Of a stretch of 64,000 bases of DNA, positions 60,664 through 64,000 are shown in pieces. Origin of the DNA: Rhizoctonia solani. Taxonomy: Eukaryota > Basidiomycota > Agaricomycetes > Cantharellales > Ceratobasidiaceae. A model generated the notes under the pieces. The model was not told where the DNA came from and made no database searches. It saw nothing but the letters and a program-made list of their open reading frames with translations. The DNA is taken from the NCBI RefSeq assembly GCF_016906535.1, contig NC_057379.1, forward strand, positions 1,116,001 through 1,180,000, in the 5' to 3' direction. Numbering within the stretch: position 1 is the stretch's first letter; the number at the start of each line of letters is the position of its first letter. The position numbers were made by a program, and so were the translations under genes.

Positions 60664-61084
60664 AGCCACCTCCACCTGATGACATCATTATGACACATCA
60701 GTGACACGTATGCATGAGTAAGGCCGCAGTTGGAGCAGGGTTCTCATTGGATTAAGAATTGCATATATATATTTGTAAATAGGACACTCCCTGTAATACA
60801 TAAGGAGGCCAACCAACCATGGTAACACCCAGGTTGATTACCTCTTGTTGCATCCTATTCACTGTACAAGGCCTTACAGCCAGTAACCACTTAGATACCA
60901 TGCCTTAAAGCATTGCCTCTACTGTACTTACATAGCCTGCCATCACCCTTAAGGCCTTGGTCACTGTAGGATAGTAGTTAGATGTTGTAGGGTAGATAGT
61001 TGCTGCCTTATAGCAGTTTTACATTTGTATTCCCACAGCCACAAGTGCCTGTGCCCTTGACATCCTTACAGATGTCTAGGACAA
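60512..61084 (+). repeat. LTR-like repeat L1, copy c
   Basis: It runs from TGTTGTAGACACAC to GTCTAGGACAAC, the most complete copy. It was probably one continuous repeat before the gypsy insertion duplicated its left 150 bp at 54819-54969. Confidence 0.65.
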
Positions 61085-61119
61085 CTGAGCAGCAAAAGTA
61101 TTGCTGTTCTGGACATGGT

Positions 61120-61275
61120 CAAACAGACCACAAGTGGTTGCATGCTGGCCCAAGCCCAAATTTGGTGGGTAGCAGGTGTAATCATGGGTTGTCAGCAGAG
61201 GAATCAAAGGGCTCTATGGCTTAGTGGTCAAGCTGGTTCAATTCTGGCTAGTTCTATTTCCTTTGTTTATGACAA
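61120..61275 (+). repeat. Repeat with tRNA-like arms, copy 2
   Basis: Homologous to 54440-54600. It has the same ATGGCTTAGTGGTCAAGC hairpin, but the second is CTGGTTCAATTCTGG, with a changed T-stem. It borders the large palindrome. Confidence 0.5.
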
Positions 61276-62790
61276 TTACAGGCCAGGACAAGTCAAAAGT
61301 TTACCTCTATTGTTGAGGAGCCTATCAGTAGATCCCATCCAGATTTTACTGACACATTTGGCCATTGTAACATTATGTGTTAGCACAAAATACTACAAAT
61401 TCATCAAGAACTGGGCTCATAGTCCTACCTTTGCTGTAATGCAACCTGCAAAACCTTTGCCAATTGTGTTAAGCATCTTACAAATCTGCACATAACTGAT
61501 GATGCAGCTCAGCATAAATTCTGTTATTTGCACACACATTCTCAGTTATATGGGCCATTGCTGGGCAGTATATCTGTTTGTTCCACCAATTATAGACTGT
61601 GTTACAGAACTGTCTTCTCAGGACCAGCAAAAAATACTCAAAATTGCAGTTGCAATGAGCTCAAGGCACTGTGTGGACTGAAAATGCTATGGGGTATTTC
61701 AGGTGGCTGCTGGTACCCATTGAAGCTGTGACCATGACCTTCACATGCCTGGGAGTGGAAATATGAGAGATTGCAGTGGGTTAGGGTGTATGAGCTGAAA
61801 ATTGAAATGCCACTCATAAGCTGGAACCCAAACCAAATGACATAGAACTCTAGCAGTAGTAGACACAAGTCAAGGGTGTGCTGGGAGCAACTATCTAGGG
61901 CAGCAGTGATGTATACAGAAAGATAGCATGCAGTAAACACAGAGATTGCAGCCAATGGGTGAGGTCTCAAATTGAATATGTCCTAACTCTGTGGTCTCAA
62001 ATTGAATATGTCCTAACTCTGTGATTGTGAATTGGGAGATGTTGAAACTCATACAGTACAAGGCTGCTCTTATACAGACCTTAATAGAAAATTGGCTGTT
62101 TCCTGACTGACAATCACAGAGTTAGGACATATTCAATTTGAGACCTCACCCATTGGCTGCAATCTCTGTGTTTACTGCATGCTATCTTTCTGTATACATC
62201 ACTGCTGCCCTAGATAGTTGCTCCAGCACACCCTTGACTTGTGTCTACTACTGCTAGAGTTCTATGTCATTTGGTTTGGGTTCCAGCTTATGAGTGGCAT
62301 TTCAATTTCAGCTCATACACCCTAACCCACAATCTCTCATATTTCCACTCCCAGGCATGTGAAGGTCATGGTCACAGCTTCAATGGGTACCAGCAGCCAC
62401 CTGAAATACCCCATAGCATTTTCAGTCCACACAGTGCCTTGAGCCATTGCAACTGCAATTTTGAGTATTTTTTGCTGGTCCTGAGAAGACAGTTCTGTAA
62501 CACAGTCTATAATTGGTGGAACAAACAGATATACTGCCCAGCAATGGCCCATATAACTGAGAATGTGTGCAAATAACAGAATTTATGCTGAGCTGCATCA
62601 TCATTATGTGCAGATTTGTAAGATGCTTAACACAATTGGCAAGGTTTTGCAGGTTGCATTACAGCAAAGGTAGACTATGAGCCCAGTTTCTTGATGAATT
62701 TGTAGTATTTGTGCTAACACATAATGTTACAATGGCCAAATGTGTCAGTAAAATCTGGATGGGATCTACTGACTTGTCCTGGCCTGTAAT
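61276..62790. repeat. 1.5-kb near-palindrome
   Basis: The left arm 61276-62027 (about 752 bp) and the right arm 62111-62790 (about 680 bp) are inverted complements around an 83-bp spacer. The left arm has about 45 bp near its outer end (CAAAAGTTTACCTC region) that the right lacks, and a tandem doubling of about 30 bp (GGTCTCAAATTGAATATGTC unit) at its inner end. There is no CpG at all. Short frames in the arms show no family motif. Confidence 0.9.
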
Positions 62791-63099
62791 ACTTTTGGGG
62801 CTCAGCATATCTTCTGGAAGTACTTGCTTAGCAACACATTTCATGGTTGCTTAGTTACAGCATGGTGCCACTTTATTGTTGTAAAAGTTTGGTAGAGTGA
62901 GTCATTTTCCTCTGACTTAGTTTCTATGCCCCATGGTATAAAGAAGACAGCAGTGGGAGGTGGGATAGTCATCACCATGTCTAATTGCTCAGCTGCCAGC
63001 ACCATTCCCTCCCCAATCTTCAGGGCTGTTGGATGCCACCCCCTATGTGTCCCAGATTGCATCTGCTGTGATGCAGAGTCAAGAGCTGCCTCTACCAGG

Positions 63100-63654
63100 A
63101 AATTTATTCCCATTTTCTCAATTTTAAACAAAGGCAATTGGATTATATTTTCAGTCACATGACTTTGGCGCTTATATCATACAATAAGCGCCAAGCCATG
63201 TCCCCATCCATGCTTATCTCATCACACATAGCCACCTCCACCTGATGACATCACTATAACACGTCAGTAACACATATGCATGAGTAAGGCCACAGTTGGA
63301 GCAGGGTTCTCATTGGATTAAGAATTGCATATATATATTTGTAAATAGGACACTCCCTGTAATATATAAGGAGGCCAACCAACCATGGTAACACCCAGGT
63401 TGATTACCTCTTGTTGCATCCTACACTGTACAAGGGCCTTACTGCCCAGCAACCACTAAGTACTCACTAGTCTTCACCGCCTTAAGTGGCCTCCTTGTTG
63501 TACATACATAGTTTGCCATTGCCCTTACAGCCTTGGTCATTGTAGTATAGCTGGTTGTTGTTGTAGGTAGATTGCCCACTGCCTTAAGTGGTTCTTACAT
63601 AGTTACATCCAGCTGCAAGCGCCCACCTCCCTGATGTCCTTACAGGCATCTAGG
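63100..63654 (+). repeat. LTR-like repeat L1, copy d (5'-truncated)
   Basis: Matches copy c from TTTATTCCCATTTTCTCAAT to GCATCTAGGACACC; the TGTTGTAGACAC start is missing. Confidence 0.6.
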
Positions 63655-63780
63655 ACACCAGGGCTCTAAAAAGCAGGTTGAATCTGGACTCCCAAGAAGA
63701 AGGAGTAAGTTGACTTGTTTGGTAGTAAAAGGTCTTTTTGCTGAAAGTCTATTGTATTTGCAGACATCCTGCATGCTTCC

Positions 63781-63934
63781 TGTTAAGAGTTGTGTAAGTA
63801 CAGGAGTAAGAAAGGATTACTATATACTAAATGTATATGAGAATAACTAACAACTAGTATTAAGAATCAGAATATATGCACACAATATATGCACAATATA
63901 TGCCAGGCTTATCAGGAATAAACAACTCCTAACA
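63781..63934 (+). repeat. Short TG...CA repeat (154 bp), copy 2
   Basis: It has the same ends (TGTTAAGAGTTG / CAACTCCTAACA) as 52323-52472, in the same orientation. Sequence after it (CTATCAAGTGCAGGTGTTGG) still resembles the flank of copy 1, so both may sit in a larger duplicated unit. Confidence 0.6.
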
Positions 63935-64000
63935 AATACTCTATCAACTATCAAGTGCAGGTGTTGGTTGTGTATAGTACCTTAGACTAATGTTACTTAA

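Noticed and set aside
62241..62576. A 111-residue frame inside the large palindrome, with a mirror frame on the other arm
   Set aside because: It has no recognisable motif, and the arms contain many indels between them. The frame is open by composition.

Overview
The window looks like nuclear DNA of a filamentous basidiomycete. Genes lie close together on both strands and are broken by many short introns (about 45-70 nt, GT-AG). The conserved proteins (Utp13, Trm4, Ltn1, Rpt6, eL42, a mitochondrial DEAD-box helicase) read as fungal. The mobile DNA is Tc1/mariner and Ty3/gypsy chromovirus type. An Agaricomycete, perhaps of the Rhizoctonia/Ceratobasidium kind, is my inference; no marker here proves it.

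Layout. 1-657 is the 3' end of a Pro/Ser-rich gene. 1175-1765 (-) is ribosomal protein eL42, with a 14-nt micro-exon. 2345-18901 holds three members (A, B, C) of an unnamed WD40-like family, together with an F-box gene (4979-6475) and utp13 (7068-10431). Copy B is a pseudogene: it has frameshifts and a Tc1/mariner element (12825-14440) inserted exactly at a TA. 20553-23942 (-) holds a coiled-coil gene and an acidic EF-hand-like gene. 24133-27139 (+) is the tRNA m5C methyltransferase trm4/ncl1. 27230-28715 (-) is a protein with three ubiquitin-like folds. 29140-31645 (-) is a mitochondrial DEAD-box helicase, divergent from a D-2-hydroxyacid dehydrogenase (31759-33752, +) that carries an apparent frameshift. 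34292-40653 (-) is the ribosome-quality-control ligase listerin (ltn1). 40805-42807 (-) is a sphingoid-base-phosphate phosphatase. 43322-47685 (-) holds a secreted DUF3237-like gene and small unrecognised genes. 49334-50863 (+) is the proteasome ATPase rpt6.

From about 50.9 kb to the end, no host gene is visible. This block is nested repeats: several copies of a roughly 570-bp LTR-like sequence in both orientations, a 345-bp foldback, a 1.5-kb near-palindrome, short TG...CA repeats, and a decayed Ty3/gypsy chromovirus (54955-60486) that has one LTR and is flanked by a 176-bp direct duplication of its target.

Most of the conserved genes are housekeeping genes of RNA and protein quality (Utp13, eL42, Trm4, Mss116-like, Ltn1, Rpt6), but they do not form a functional cluster. 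The most unusual material is the WD40-like family with its transposon-broken member, and the marks of CpG loss. These are four in-frame TGA codons where CGA (Arg) is expected in the transposase, CpG transitions biased to one TIR and its flanking exon, and repeat tracts of 1.3, 1.6 and 2.4 kb with no CpG at all beside a gypsy element that keeps CpG.
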